64,000 bases of DNA from Cladosporium sp. IMV 00045 (GCA_001931905.2 MSJI02000650.1:44851-108850), one strand, 5' to 3'; positions 24,236 to 35,108 are shown, numbered from the stretch's first letter. A program made the numbers and translations. Notes: a model not told the origin generated them from the sequence alone.

Positions 24236-25559
24236 GATGTGGGGGGCCTTCTGAACGAATGTGTGGAGAGTATGGGGACAATAGGTGCAAACGGAAGCGT
24301 TCTCTATTAGCGAGTGTAGACTGGCCAACTCCTTGTGGAGGCAAAGAAGTGTTGAGAATGGAGTGGATGTCCCAACGAGTCGTGAAGTGAGGGCGACTTG
24401 AAGTCTTTATAGCGACGTCCTTTCCTAGGTGCATCATGAACCTCTGATGCCCGGTAGCCAACACATACCCAACAAGGCCAAGGTTGCCCCTCCAATACCG
24501 GCATTTCTCCTCCCACGAGGATCCATTTCACGATGCCATTGTCGTCCAGACCTGGTCACGGTTGGAGAAGTGAAGTTTTGGCTCCACATAAGTATGGAGT
24601 CTTGAACGGCTTGACGCGAGTCGTGCGTGCTCTTGGCTACTGCTCGAAATGCCGCAATCGGCACTGAAATTCGGCCACCCAGCAACACTCGAGCAAGCAC
24701 GGCATGCGTAGGCACACTTTCCATTCCACCTGGCGACTCCAGCGTGCGGCTGCGATGAATCACGTGTGTCTACCTCCGGAGGTAGTGAAGACAAGAAAGA
24801 GGCGGGACCGTGTGAGACCTACAGGAGAGACGGACCGTGTTTCCTGTCCAAGTGGGTCCATCTGATGAGATATCGGAGCCCCATGGGTGCGCGGAGAATT
24901 AGGAAAGTGAATCGCGGAGAAATCACAAACCCTTAACTCTTGTGAATCACGATTTCCCTTGGCTGATGGCGGAGATCCCCGTTGTGTGCCGTTTTCCTGG
25001 AGGTGATTGCATTGCTCTGATTCTGATGAAGAACAAAAGATCGTTGTCGATGGCTGTAGACTCGTATGGCGATATCTTACATTACTCATGTTTCACTTCA
25101 CGATCAGGTTGCGTGAGAAGTCAAAAGTCACGTGGCCTGAAGCTTTTCCAAATTCAGATTGACGGGGATCGACTTCAGCGCATGTTCGCCCGGATGGAAG
25201 CATACCCGGTCGCCGGCGTTTTCTTGCGTCACCGCCATATCACCGCATTAGGACCTACCTCTCTACAGGCTATTAGCGGTAGTACATAGGCTTCTGACCT
25301 GCTAAATAACGATGAGCCGGCGAATCGATTTTATGCTCTGCACACGGTGGCAAGATGGCCTTCCCTATGTGGTTCCATCTCAGCCTCATTCAAGCCGCTG
25401 GGATTCGACTTATAGCGACTATTTGATCGTCTTGCATGACACGGATACATAAGTAGGTGGGCATTCGGCTTCTCTTTTTTGGTCTGGATTAGAGCTACTC
25501 TCATTTTTAACCTCATCTTCTACTACAAGTTCGTCGCCTTACATAGTCGCTCCATCAAC
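24236..25559. promoter_or_regulatory. divergent promoter of MFS transporter (-) and GH3 beta-glucosidase (+), block B
   Basis: These 1.3 kb between two divergent starts are well conserved with block C (48719-50021). On the minus strand TATAAAG (24411-24405) lies about 170 bp before the transporter ATG and is kept in C (48894-48888). A CACGTG E-box is at 24763-24768, also in C at 49245-49250. A 16-bp palindrome follows in B only. Shared control of uptake and hydrolysis is inferred. Confidence 0.6.
24772..24787. promoter_or_regulatory. perfect 16-bp palindrome in the transporter/GH3 promoter, block B only
   Basis: CTACCTCCGGAGGTAG reads the same on both strands and centres on TCCGGA. It lies three bases after the CACGTG box. 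Block C lacks it. Inverted CGG-type half-sites are typical targets of fungal Zn2Cys6 regulators, so it may be an operator; this is inference. Confidence 0.5.
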
Positions 25560-28268
25560 ATGTCTACCTCAAAGGCGGAGAGCGTGCTGCCAACGCTGAC
25601 TTTGGAAGAAAAGGTCAGATGTATGATTCCCACTGAGATGACATGAGCTAAACAGGCCATACAGATCAAGCTGCTTGCCGGCTCCAACTTCTGGGAAACC
25701 ACAGCTATTCCTGAGAAAGGCGTCCCTGCGCTCAAGGTGAGTCGGTGCTGATCTAATTTGTCCTTGTCCTGGCCTTGGTCAGCCAAAAGATGCCTCACGC
25801 CCCAGGTTTCCGCCCTATACTAACGGCAGCAGATGTCTGATGGCCCAAATGGAGCCCGTGGTGCCTCTTTCAAGGGCAGCATCACAGCCGCTTGCTTTCC
25901 CGCCGCGTGCAGTGTGGCCTCGACATTCGATGTCGACGTCGCATACCGTATCGGAGTAGGCCTTGGAGAGGAGACTCTCACCAAGGGTGCCAGATGTATC
26001 CTTGGCCCGACCATGTGCAACCATCGTCACCCTCTTGGTGGGCGTAACTTTGAGAGTTTCTCAGAAGACCCCTACTTAGCTGGCAAGCTTGCTGCGCAAA
26101 ATGTGCGTGGTGTGCAGTCGACAGGCGTTTCGGCGACCATCAAGCATTATGCTGCCAACGAGCAGGAGACTCTTCGACTCAGCGTTGACGAAATCGTTAG
26201 CGAGCGTGCGTTACGGGAGATCTACTTGAAGCCATTTGAAATTGCCGTCAAGGAATCTAAGCCTCGCGCTTTGATGACGGCGTACAACAAGGTCAACGGT
26301 CACCACGCTGATTCCCAGCCTTTCCTCCTTCGACAAGTCCTACGAGGCGATTGGGGTTGGAACGGCCTGGCCATGAGCGACTGGGGTGGCGTCAACTCCA
26401 CCGTCGCGGCTCTGAACGCCGGTCTTGACCTTGAGATGCCTGGTCCCTCGCGCTGGAGGCAGGTAGGAGATGTCCTGAAAGCTGTCAAGGCCGGCGAAGT
26501 CTCAGAAAAGACCATCGAGGAATCAGCCCTACGTGTCTTGCGGTTTCTGGAAGAGCAGAAATGCTTCGAGGACCCGACCATTCCCGATGAGCAAGCTATC
26601 GACAAACCTGAGCACCAGTCTCTCATCCGTGAGGCGGGATCTAAGGGAATCGTTCTGCTCAAAAATGACGATGAAATTCTACCCCTGACCAAGGAGAAAG
26701 TTTCTGGAAAGAAGATTGCTCTTTTTGGTCTGGCCAAAGAGTGCCTGTCCAGCGGAGGTGGCAGTGCCGCAGTGAGCGCCCACCACAAGATTACTCCCTG
26801 GGACGCACTTCAGAAAGCTTGGAAGAATGACGACGTCGAACTTGTCTTTGCTGAAGGTATACATGCTACAATTTCATTGGTAACTTGAATCATACTAATC
26901 ATCTCGCTAGGTGCCTCCTCCTTGCGTCAGCTGCCTCTCATCACAGAGAATGTCGTCGATACTGAGGGCAACGCGGGCTTTACACTTCGCAGGTACAACG
27001 TGGGAGAGTACGAACCATTCGAAACCACCAGCCATACCAATTCCGAGACCTCCCTGCAAGATATCTTCCCTTTCAACAACACAAACCTCGAGCTAGAAGG
27101 TGTTATGACCGCCCCAAAAACTGCCACCTACTACTTAACCTTGACGGGCCTCGGTCCATCCAAGGTTACCATCAACAACGAAACTATCTACGAGCAGAAA
27201 GACAGCAGCTCTGACCCAATGGGCTTCATCCTCGGCGGCGTATCAGCACCTCTAGTGAAATTCAACGTCGAAACCGGCAAGCAATACAAAATCCTAGTCA
27301 CGAGCACACCGCCCATCGCTCGTGAAGACGAGGACCTGGGCATCCTCGAAGGAAAGGTCGGATTCCGCCTCGGCTACATGTCGCAAGAAGAGCACGACAA
27401 AGATTTCCTCAGCGAAGCAGTCGCCCTCGCCAAAGAAGCCGACTACTCCATCGTCTTCACCGGTCACACCACCGCCTGGGAGACCGAGGGACAGGACCAA
27501 GTCAGCTTCAACCTGCCGAAAGACGGCAGCCAAGACCGACTCGTATCGGGCGTCGCGGCCGCAAACCCCCAAACCATCGTGGTCAACTCCACCGGTGTCG
27601 CTGTAGCCATGCCCTGGCTGGATCAGATCAAGGGCCTCATGCAAGCGTGGTTCCCCGGTCAAGAAGCCGGCCACTCGATCGCAGACGTTCTCACGGGCCG
27701 CGTCAATGCCGAGGGCCACCTGACCACCACCCTGCCCAAGAGACTCGAAGACTGCGCAGCCTACGGCAATTTCCCGGGCGAGTACAAGGGGCGCCAACTG
27801 ACGGTCAAATACGCCGAGGGAGTCTTCGTCGGCTACAGGCACTGGGACAACTTGCCAGCAGACATGGTCAATTTTCCCTTCGGCTTTGGTCTTTCGTACA
27901 CTAGCTTCGACTTCTCCGAGTTGGACGTTGTTGAGAAATCTGCAAGCGAGTGGGCAGTCTCCATGAAAGTTGCAAACACGGGTAGCGTTCGTGGTGCAAT
28001 CGCCGTGCAAGTGTACGTCGGTAGCAGCAAGCGAGTGCCTGAGAACCCGGCCAAGGCACTCGTGGCGTTCAGCAAGGCTCGTCTCGATGCTGGCGAGGCG
28101 CAAACTGTGAGTCTGATTGTCAAGGCTCGCGATTTCGCTTCGTGGAGCGAGCAGGATCAGCGGTGGAAGGTGGAGGCCGCCGATTACGATTTCAGCATTG
28201 GACGGAACGCAGCAGAGCTGGTGTCGACTGTGAAGGTGCCTGTTCAGGGGCTGTCTGAGGGGCCCTAG
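25560..28268 (+). CDS. GH3 beta-glucosidase with PA14 insert, intracellular (block B copy)
   Basis: Exons 25560-25613, 25665-25736, 25833-26856 and 26911-28268 join in phase to give 835 residues. The N-terminal GH3 barrel has IKLLAGSNFWETTAIPEKGV, MSDGPNGARG, KHYAANEQE and the nucleophile region LAMSDWGG with Asp at about residue 225. Near residues 390-540 lies a PA14-like module of the kind inserted in the second domain of this subgroup. The C-terminus has the fibronectin III-like fold ending with VNFPFGFGLSYTSFDFSEL and DYDFSIGRNA. No signal peptide is present, so it is probably cytosolic and hydrolyses imported beta-linked disaccharides such as cellobiose. It is divergent from the sugar transporter. 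Confidence 0.93.
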
Positions 28269-28883
28269 GTTGCTATGAGTGAATTGTGAGATGCATGTGA
28301 ATATGCGAGCCGAAGGAGACTTGATTAGATAAGATCCTTGAGCAGACGAAGTTGTTGTTAAGTAGAACTTTCAACTCGCGACGCCACCCTCCCACTCCAT
28401 CAACTGTACCACAAGCGACACCCAGCTGCGGTCATCATACCCGAATCCAACCCATCAATCTCACATCTCGCCAACGAAACAGAACAACCATCAAGCTATT
28501 CACTCTCGAGTCGCCATATCTGAACACAAGCGCCGAGGACTCAGCACGATACCCTGGGAGCATTAGATGCTCCCGGGGTATCGCGCCATTTGTCTCACTG
28601 ACGGAAAAACCACACCTTTCGCCATGTCAAATCATTCTGACACTGGAGTAAATGCTCGACAACCGTGTGCAATCTGATTAACACAGCAGAGACTCTCTCG
28701 CTGTTTTGGTGCGGCTTTACAGCATGGTCGTGGCTCCTTCCTGTTCTGCTCGATCTGCTCTTTCCTGGATATCGGGCAGTCGCGTCCTACCATTCTACAC
28801 TGCCGCCCTCTTTGCCTTTTCCCTTTTCTCCTTCTCTCATCTTCATCCCATTTTGCCACATTCGACACCTTGCTCTACTTACT
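28269..28883. other. intergenic region after GH3 with conserved hairpin, block B
   Basis: These 615 bp hold the GH3 3' flank and the 5' flank of the coiled-coil gene. Short frames here are not protein-like. The main feature is the inverted repeat annotated at 28544-28586. Confidence 0.5.
28544..28586. repeat. hairpin-forming inverted repeat conserved with a compensatory change (block B copy)
   Basis: The left arm 28548-28563 (GATACCCTGGGAGCAT) pairs with the right arm 28567-28582 across a 3-base loop, with one G-U type pair. Four more positions on each side extend the stem with one mismatch, giving up to 20 pairs. The block C counterpart at 53017-53059 keeps the structure although one G-C pair has become A-T. 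Confidence 0.75.
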
Positions 28884-29903
28884 ATGGATTCAGCACTTCA
28901 ACTGCCCGGCATGCCAACCAACAATGGAGGTCCAAGTGCTCTCGTCAAGCGCGAACCAGCGCCGCAGGGACCCAGCAGCCTCACCTTGAAAAGAAGGAGA
29001 CAAAGACAGAGAAGGTCGCTGAGAAAGACAGACAAGAAGATCCAGGACCTGCAAGCAATTCTGAATCGAAGCCCTGAAGTGGTTCAGGGAATCGAGGCAG
29101 AAATAGCTGCTCTTCAGGTCAAGCTTGCAACCCATCCTCTCACATCAACCACTGCGTTTGGTCCAGAGAACCCGCGGGCCCTGCAATCAGTCAAGCGCCA
29201 TCTTCCTGATGCTGAGTATACCCGCGTCGAGCGCCGCATTGAGTGGCGTCCTGGCAATGCCTACCGAACAGAGATTCAGCGGACAGGCCCTCTTCCCGCG
29301 TCGAACACTTCCCCCGGCCCAGAGAATCAACCGCCCATGCAGTCATTGAAGCGCCATTTCAAAGACGACGTGGATGCCAGTGGAAAAGCAGGGATCATCA
29401 AGATGGAGCCACCCCTCGACACCACCACCCACCCAATACAGGTTCAGCCCTTTGGGAGAGGAGAGCCGGAGTTCAAGAAGTGGAAGCCAGAAGGTGCAGG
29501 TTCAAATAACACCGTGGTGAAGGGCGCATTCGAATCATACCTTTGCCCGTCCTATCAACCTTTTCCCCAAACGGCACCAGCAGGTCGAAGCATCAATCGC
29601 CCGAAGAAGCCATTCCGAGATGTGAACGCCACTGGATCCCATCAAGCGCCTCTGCATGCACTTGAGACTGCGCCGAAGCCAGAGAACCCGTCATCTGATG
29701 CGTTCACGGCTGGCACAAATCGCTTCCGGCTGCCACACTTCCGGCTGCCAGGCTTCCTTCACCCCGATGGCAGAGGTGACGATGTCCTCCGTCCTCATGC
29801 CCTTGGGCCCGTCACAAATCCACCACCAGCACCGTCTCGCAGCTCCACAGCAAATAAAGGCAAGACAATCTCGGACGCAATCCTACTCAGTTCCGAAGCG
29901 TGA
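28884..29903 (+). CDS. basic/coiled-coil protein of unknown function (block B, full length)
   Basis: A single exon of 339 residues. Residues about 32-75 contain a dense basic stretch (LKRRRQRQRRSLRKTDKKIQ) followed by a Leu/Ile-heptad-like helix (DLQAILNRSPEVVQGIEAEI), loosely like a bZIP though without the Asn/Arg signature of that family. The rest is Pro-rich and low in complexity, with repeated units of the form PENPRALQSVKRH and ENQPPMQSLKRHF. The end is GKTISDAILLSSEA. There is no signal peptide or membrane segment. I do not recognise it; nuclear or DNA-binding function is only a guess. The start ATG is conserved in block C. Confidence 0.65.
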   Translation: MDSALQLPGMPTNNGGPSALVKREPAPQGPSSLTLKRRRQRQRRSLRKTDKKIQDLQAILNRSPEVVQGIEAEIAALQVKLATHPLTSTTAFGPENPRALQSVKRHLPDAEYTRVERRIEWRPGNAYRTEIQRTGPLPASNTSPGPENQPPMQSLKRHFKDDVDASGKAGIIKMEPPLDTTTHPIQVQPFGRGEPEFKKWKPEGAGSNNTVVKGAFESYLCPSYQPFPQTAPAGRSINRPKKPFRDVNATGSHQAPLHALETAPKPENPSSDAFTAGTNRFRLPHFRLPGFLHPDGRGDDVLRPHALGPVTNPPPAPSRSSTANKGKTISDAILLSSEA

Positions 29904-30619
29904 TCAACCTCGGACTCTGGCCTTCTCACCCAAGCAGTTCGACTTCATAGCGCGGTGTATGTGCAACTTGTCGCTCGTCATCGAAGCCGTTTCGCGCTTC
30001 TCAATGTCGACCAAACTCCAACAAGCTGTTGTTATCACCATTAGCTCAGCATGACATTACTGAGACGTTCGCATTCTTGAGAATCGACAGATCCTCTTGC
30101 AATGACCGCAGACTATGCTGGGAATGTTTGCCTTGTCAGTCGATTTGTGCATCCTTTCCTTGCTCCGGATTCTTTGCTCTTTTCTTTTACCTTAGCTTAG
30201 CTGTCAAATAGAAAGTACTGAAGATCCAATCGAAGAGTTCCGTAGCTTCCACTTGAAAAGACTCCACCTCCTTCCCTGCGAGCGATCACAGTACGCTACT
30301 TTTCTTCCTTTCCAGCTCCTCATAGCTCCATTGCGGAGAGACAGTTCTAGTGGCGTTTGATCGAACAAGGTTTCGAGTGAAAATCGATCTATTTTCTGCA
30401 CAATTGCTTTTCGTCTGTAATCGCCAGAACAGTCTATATCTCGATCGACGAAAACAAAACAACGCCATGTATCCCTGTACCTAATGCTTGAAGCAAAAAG
30501 GAAAAAAGAAAAAAGAAAAGACGTAATTCGTACACTTCCACGCAAACGCACTTTCCCTGCGCCACGCTCAGGCTCCCTGATCACTCTCCAACCATGCAAA
30601 TGCTTCGCTTTCTCACATC
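29904..30619. other. intergenic region between convergent genes, block B
   Basis: About 700 bp between the coiled-coil gene and the CSC1-like gene, both ending here. It aligns in part with 54241-55134 of block C. I see no gene. Confidence 0.5.
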
Positions 30620-32817
30620 TTACAGCCCCCTCCCCCGTCTGAAATAGTCGTAACTCGTATCCTCCTCTCCCTGGCTCCCAGGCGTGCCCAGATCCTCCGG
30701 CTTAGTAGAATGAAGCGGACCATAACCACCGGGCGTAGGCACAGGCACGCGCGCCGGTGTGCGCGAAGGCGACGGGCTGCTCGCCATGCGCGCCGCGCTG
30801 TTGACGAGGCGCGCCCTGTCGACGGAGCGCTCGCTGCCGGAGGGGCTGGGGTCGCGGCCGAGGACGGGCGTCTTGTGGTAGCCGCGCGGGTACTCTGTCT
30901 CGTCGTTGTTGACGTGCGTGACGTCCGAGTCGCCCGAGTCCTCGCGGTAGTGGGCGCGGGAGCGGGACTGGCTGCGCTCGTCGCTGTCGTTCGTCTTCCA
31001 CGTGTCCGTGCGCGTGATGCCAGTCATCATGCTGCCGGGGGTGCCGGGGCGCATGAGGTCGGCGGCGTGGCCGTAGAGTTCGCCGTCGCCGCCGGCTTGC
31101 TCGCGGAACTCCGGGCGGTTCTTGTAGTTCTCGAAGTCCATGTTGGACTCGTCGACGACTTCGAAGCCGGGGAAGACGTCGGAGCTCTTGCCGGGCTTGT
31201 TGGCGTCCATCGAGTCCATGTACACGTCGCTGTAACCGGCGGCGAAGCCGTTATCGTCCAGAGAGGTGCGGCCGCCGTAGACTTGCTTGAGTATGTGCTG
31301 GGCCTTCTTGCTGACCATGGGGGTCATGAGAGGCTGGTAGAGGACAGGGTGGCCGAAGCGGGTGCCGACGTTCTTCGTGCTCCTGCGGCCCTTGCGCTCG
31401 GTATCGGCGACCTCGGCGTCAGTCATGGCCTTACCCTTCTGGTACCAGTGGATTGATTCGTCGAAAGTCCTCGCGCAGTACCATTTGAATCCAGCAATGA
31501 GGAAAGGCAGCGGACCAAGACAGCCAAGCATGATAAAGTTCTGGCCATAAATACCCTTGAGGCCAACAATCAGGGCAACGATAATGTTGCTGAGCACGAT
31601 GGCCACAAGCATGCGGTTGTAGATGGTACGCCAGAACATGCCGCCAGACTCATACTTGGTCACGAAGACGTAGAGAAGCAAGTACTTCTTCAGGTAAGAG
31701 TCAAGCCAGAAGTAGAATGCCGCAACAGGTAGCACAAGAGGCTGCAGGAAAGAAAAGCCCAGTGCGACAGTCGAGTAGAAAAGAAAGTAATTGTAGTAAG
31801 CCGCGTAGTCGAAAGGCTGAGGGGCGGAGAGCTCGATCAATTCGCGAGGAGTAGGTGCAAGGAAGCGCTTGGAGAAAGATCTCCAGGCCAGGTTGACGAG
31901 CTGACTGAGATCGATGGCAGCACCGAGGTTGCGCTGCAGCAGCCAAGAAATCCAGTAAGGCGAGATGCCAATGAGCGTGTTCAGAATCTTATCGGCGAAG
32001 CCCCTCTGATCTGCGACCACATCCCAAGGGTCCTCACCAGCTTCGTTGCTTGCGTTGACGATCTTGATGACGAAACCGAAGATGGTCGCGAACAGCGAGA
32101 ACAAGATGAGGTTGTTGACGATGAAGAAAAGGTAGAGTTTGTGGGTGACGTGGCGTTCTCTGGAGGTTTTGGTAACGTCGCCAGCATTGATGCACAGCCT
32201 GCGGAAGATGCGAGGGAGGAAATAGTAGAAGAGTGTAGTGACGGCCGGGGCAGCAACACCCTGAACGATACCCCACCATTGAGCATGATCGTTCATGGAA
32301 GTAGCAAAGCCAGGCCAGAGAGCGGCGAGGTTGGTCAAATCGGCCAGGAAGATGGCAATGAAGATGTTAGGACCAACCCACAAGAAAGTCAAAAGAGCGA
32401 TCCAGAGGTTGTTGATGAAGTTTTTCCACTTGCGGTCCTTCCTCAACAGCTTCATGTTCTTCCATACCAGATCGTGTGGTCGTGGTGCGAGGCGAATTTC
32501 CGTGTCGTAAGGACCCTTCTTTCTCGCAATGTATGCAACGCTGTGGGCTTCAGAAATCTTCTCGTAACTAGCGAAACCAAAGGGCAGAGCGTTGCGCTTG
32601 TCCACCGATTCGCGAACTTCCTTGATCTGGATCTCAAGCTCCTTGATGCGTGCGGTCAGATACTCGATAGCATCAACTTTCTGACCTTTTGTGTAGGAGC
32701 TGTCATTCTTTGAGACCTTGCACGTTGGCCTCTTGGCAGGCAGCTTGTCAGGGTTCTTCAGGTATTTCGCCAGATATCCCTCCAGATTGCGAACGTTCTC
32801 TTCGTGCTCTTCGACCA
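30620..32817 (-). CDS. CSC1/OSCA-like (DUF221) membrane protein, 3' part cut by the gap (block B copy)
   Basis: The frame runs from the gap edge to the stop at 30620 and covers about 732 residues. It lacks the N-terminal 270 residues or so that the full-length copy (55135-58198) has. The visible part starts at VEEHEENVRNLEGYLAKYL, then VAYIARKKGPYDTEIRLAPR, a block of membrane segments beginning NLWIALLTFLWVGPNIFIAI, and a cytosolic Ser/Arg/Asp-rich tail of about 220 residues. It differs from the other copy at only about ten residues. Truncation reflects the contig end and not necessarily biology. Confidence 0.9.
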
Positions 32818-32837
32818 NNNNNNNNNNNNNNNNNNNN
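32818..32837. other. assembly gap (20 N)
   Basis: Twenty Ns. On the left the CSC1-like gene stops mid-codon series; on the right the sequence is SRPK exon 1. The open frame that spans the gap is therefore chimeric. Confidence 0.99.
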
Positions 32838-33015
32838 GTGGTGATGATGGGCTTCAGGTCCTGCTTTCTACGCTTCTTGCCGTTGTTCTGGCCGTTGGAC
32901 GAGGCGGCGCCAGCGACTTTCTTGGCCTTTTCGATAGCGGCCTTCTTGATGCCGTCGGAGCCATTCATGGTGCAGCGACGGGAGTATTACGGAGAGTGAG
33001 TGTCTTACGGGCGTG
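32838..33015. repeat. right copy of the 178-bp exact flank duplication (SRPK exon 1 and 5' flank)
   Basis: Identical to 11557-11734. It carries the SRPK start codon again (32968-32966, minus strand) and most of exon 1, then continues past 33015 into genuine SRPK upstream sequence that the left copy lacks. Confidence 0.9.
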
Positions 33016-33950
33016 CAGTCGCCAGAGTGCCGGGTTCGGCGGTGCTGATGGGGATTATCGGGGGTGGTGAGCGGGCGGGCGCATATGTCGCGAAATGGGG
33101 CACCAGGGTACAGTGGCTGGCTTTGCTGGCCTGGGTGACTGGAGTGTGTGGGTTGGGCGAGATGACGTCTTCGCGCTGGTACGTCCGCGCGGTGAAGAGA
33201 GCGAGCGGTGAGGCAGAGGCGGAGGGGAGAGGGAAGAGTAGTTGTGGTGGTGGTGGTGAATACGTGGTGATAGTGATGGATTGAGGTGGTGGAGGAGGTG
33301 GAGTCGCGGTGGTAGTCTGGATCGTGTTGTGTGGTGGTGGTGAGTGCACCCAGTAGTAGCGAGTGGTGGGTTGTAGCGGGGCAGTGTTCGCGCAATGGGC
33401 GGAGAGGCAAGTGGAGTGCCGGGCCTGAGGCTTGAGAGATGGATCGAAGTAGGAGATGGGCTGGAAGGTCTTTCTTGCTGGCGTTGCTTGCTTGACTTGG
33501 TTTGTTTACTCGATGTGTTTGAGGTATATCAAGTCATTCAACGAAGAGAGTGAGGGCTGAATGTTCTAGCCCTGTGAATAATTTCATATCTCATCGCATA
33601 CGGCAGGCAGTTGATCCTATCAAGTCAATTCCCAGGGCTGTCCATCCAGGCTCTTCTATCACCCGCCACATCCAATCTATCGCTGCAAGGTACACCTACA
33701 CATGTGTATATTCCTTCGTACACAAGCTACCTCGCTCTTTGTCACGAATCTTCCTTCCACGGACACACAAAACACTCACCATCACACATGCACATCTCCC
33801 ATCGTCGATCGCAAGTCTAGTCCCCGTCACATCATAGCGCACTGCTATCCGTGGGGACCTTGATGGCGAGCTTGTGATCTGCCGCAATACCAGAGACAAC
33901 ACCACAATATTACCTCCTCCACCTCTCCTCCGCACACGCACACATATACC
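33016..33950. promoter_or_regulatory. divergent promoter region of SRPK (-) and CCDC174 homologue (+)
   Basis: Once block B is taken out, these 935 bp sit between the SRPK start and the CCDC174 start. The first 400 bp are rich in GTGGTG runs, the rest pyrimidine-rich towards the CCDC174 ATG. No gene is supported. Confidence 0.55.
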
Positions 33951-35108
33951 ATGCCCCCTCCCTCATCAAATAAAGACTCCGCCCTCTATGGCTTCCAACG
34001 CCCCAAACGCCTCAAAGGCGACAAGGAAATCTCCTCCAACACCACCATGTCCTTCACCAGCCAACTGAGCTCTCTGATCAACACCTCCTCCTCCAACAAT
34101 TCCACGACGCGACCAAAACCCACCCGCACCAAATCGAAGAAAGAAGACATCTTCACAACCCACAATCGCAACGCCGCGGCGCGCGCTCAGCGCGATCTCG
34201 ACGATGCTGCCAACCCGGCTTTTGCGCAGAAGCACACGACGAACGGCGAGGGGCTCGACAGGTCGCTGTGGGAGCGCAGTAAGAGGAAGATGGAGGAGAA
34301 GGCACGGCTCTATGCTGCCATGAAGCGTGGGGATGTGGAGGATGAGAATGAGAGGTTCGCGGTGGATTTTGATCGGAAGTGGGCTGAGAGGCATGTGAGT
34401 GGGGAGGAGGAGGAGGAGGAGGAGGAGGAGGAGGAGGAGGAGGATTTATCTGAACAAGACGATGACGAGGACGAGGATGAGCACGACAGAGAAACGGTAG
34501 AATACATCGACGAGTTCGGCCGCACCAGACAAGGCACACGCGCCGACGCCGCGCGCGCAGCTCGACAGGCGCGCGGACAGGCAGACATGGCTGGAGACAA
34601 ATTCACGGCGCGCCCGTCTGCTCCTTCGGGTATTATCTACGGCGACACGATCCAGCACGAAGCTTTCAACCCCGACATGCCGATTGCAATGCAGATGGAG
34701 GAGCTGGCGAAGAAGCGCGACAGGAGTCTCACGCCGCCGCCGGACGTGCATTTCGACGCTACGAGGGAGGTTAGGCAGAAGGGTACGGGGTTCTTCCAGT
34801 TTAGTGAGGATGCGGATGAGAGGAAGAGGCAGATGGATGAGCTGGAGCGGGAGAGGAAGGAGACTGAGAGGGTGCGTAAGGAGAAGCAGGACGCCGAGGC
34901 GCAAGAGGTGCATCGAGACGATGTTGGGCTTGATAATGCGGACAAGCGAGGCAGCAAAAGAAAAGCGGATGAGATTTTTGATGAGCTCGATGCGAGAATG
35001 GCCGGCAAGACGGCTGCGTCGAGGGAGGTTGGCGTGGACGAGCCTGCAGATGCTATGGATGCCATGCAGAAGATTGAAGCGGCGTTGGCACGCGAAAGTG
35101 CTGAGTGA
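33951..35108 (+). CDS. CCDC174-like nuclear protein (DUF4078)
   Basis: A single exon of 385 residues, hydrophilic throughout. Near the middle is a run of 13 Glu encoded by GAG repeats (about 34403-34441), then acidic and basic coiled-coil segments. The diagnostic region is VRQKGTGFFQFSEDADERKR followed by QMDELERERKET, which matches the DUF4078/CCDC174 motif. RSLWERSKRKMEEKARLYAA in the first half also fits that family, whose animal member is a nuclear, splicing-associated protein. The start ATG lies in ACCATGCCCC. It is divergent from the SRPK gene, which also acts on the splicing machinery. Confidence 0.78.
   Translation: MPPPSSNKDSALYGFQRPKRLKGDKEISSNTTMSFTSQLSSLINTSSSNNSTTRPKPTRTKSKKEDIFTTHNRNAAARAQRDLDDAANPAFAQKHTTNGEGLDRSLWERSKRKMEEKARLYAAMKRGDVEDENERFAVDFDRKWAERHVSGEEEEEEEEEEEEEDLSEQDDDEDEDEHDRETVEYIDEFGRTRQGTRADAARAARQARGQADMAGDKFTARPSAPSGIIYGDTIQHEAFNPDMPIAMQMEELAKKRDRSLTPPPDVHFDATREVRQKGTGFFQFSEDADERKRQMDELERERKETERVRKEKQDAEAQEVHRDDVGLDNADKRGSKRKADEIFDELDARMAGKTAASREVGVDEPADAMDAMQKIEAALARESAE

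Larger units (their letters stand above)
11755..32817. other. block B: 21 kb segment collinear with 39400-57332, probably an alternative haplotype or homeologue
   Basis: Every gene in this block has a partner in the same order and orientation in block C: secreted peptide, MBOAT, Apple-domain protein, MFS transporter, GH3, coiled-coil unknown and CSC1-like. The only large difference is about 3.1 kb present in B and absent in C. B stops inside the CSC1-like gene at 32817, matching 57332 in C. Its ends coincide with both gaps. Confidence 0.85.

Noticed and set aside
24260..24328. Longer N-terminus for the sugar transporter (ATG at 24328)
   Set aside because: It is in frame and open in both copies, but it adds 31 residues unlike the family and leaves less room between the TATAAAG box and the start.
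11755..32817. True tandem duplication with a 178-bp target-site duplication
   Set aside because: Possible in principle, but both edges coincide with N gaps, the CSC1-like gene is cut, and the flank copies are identical while B and C are diverged. An unmerged overlap is simpler.
30620..32968. A 782-residue frame joining SRPK exon 1 to the CSC1-like protein
   Set aside because: It crosses the 20-N gap. The two halves belong to different genes, each found complete elsewhere in the window.
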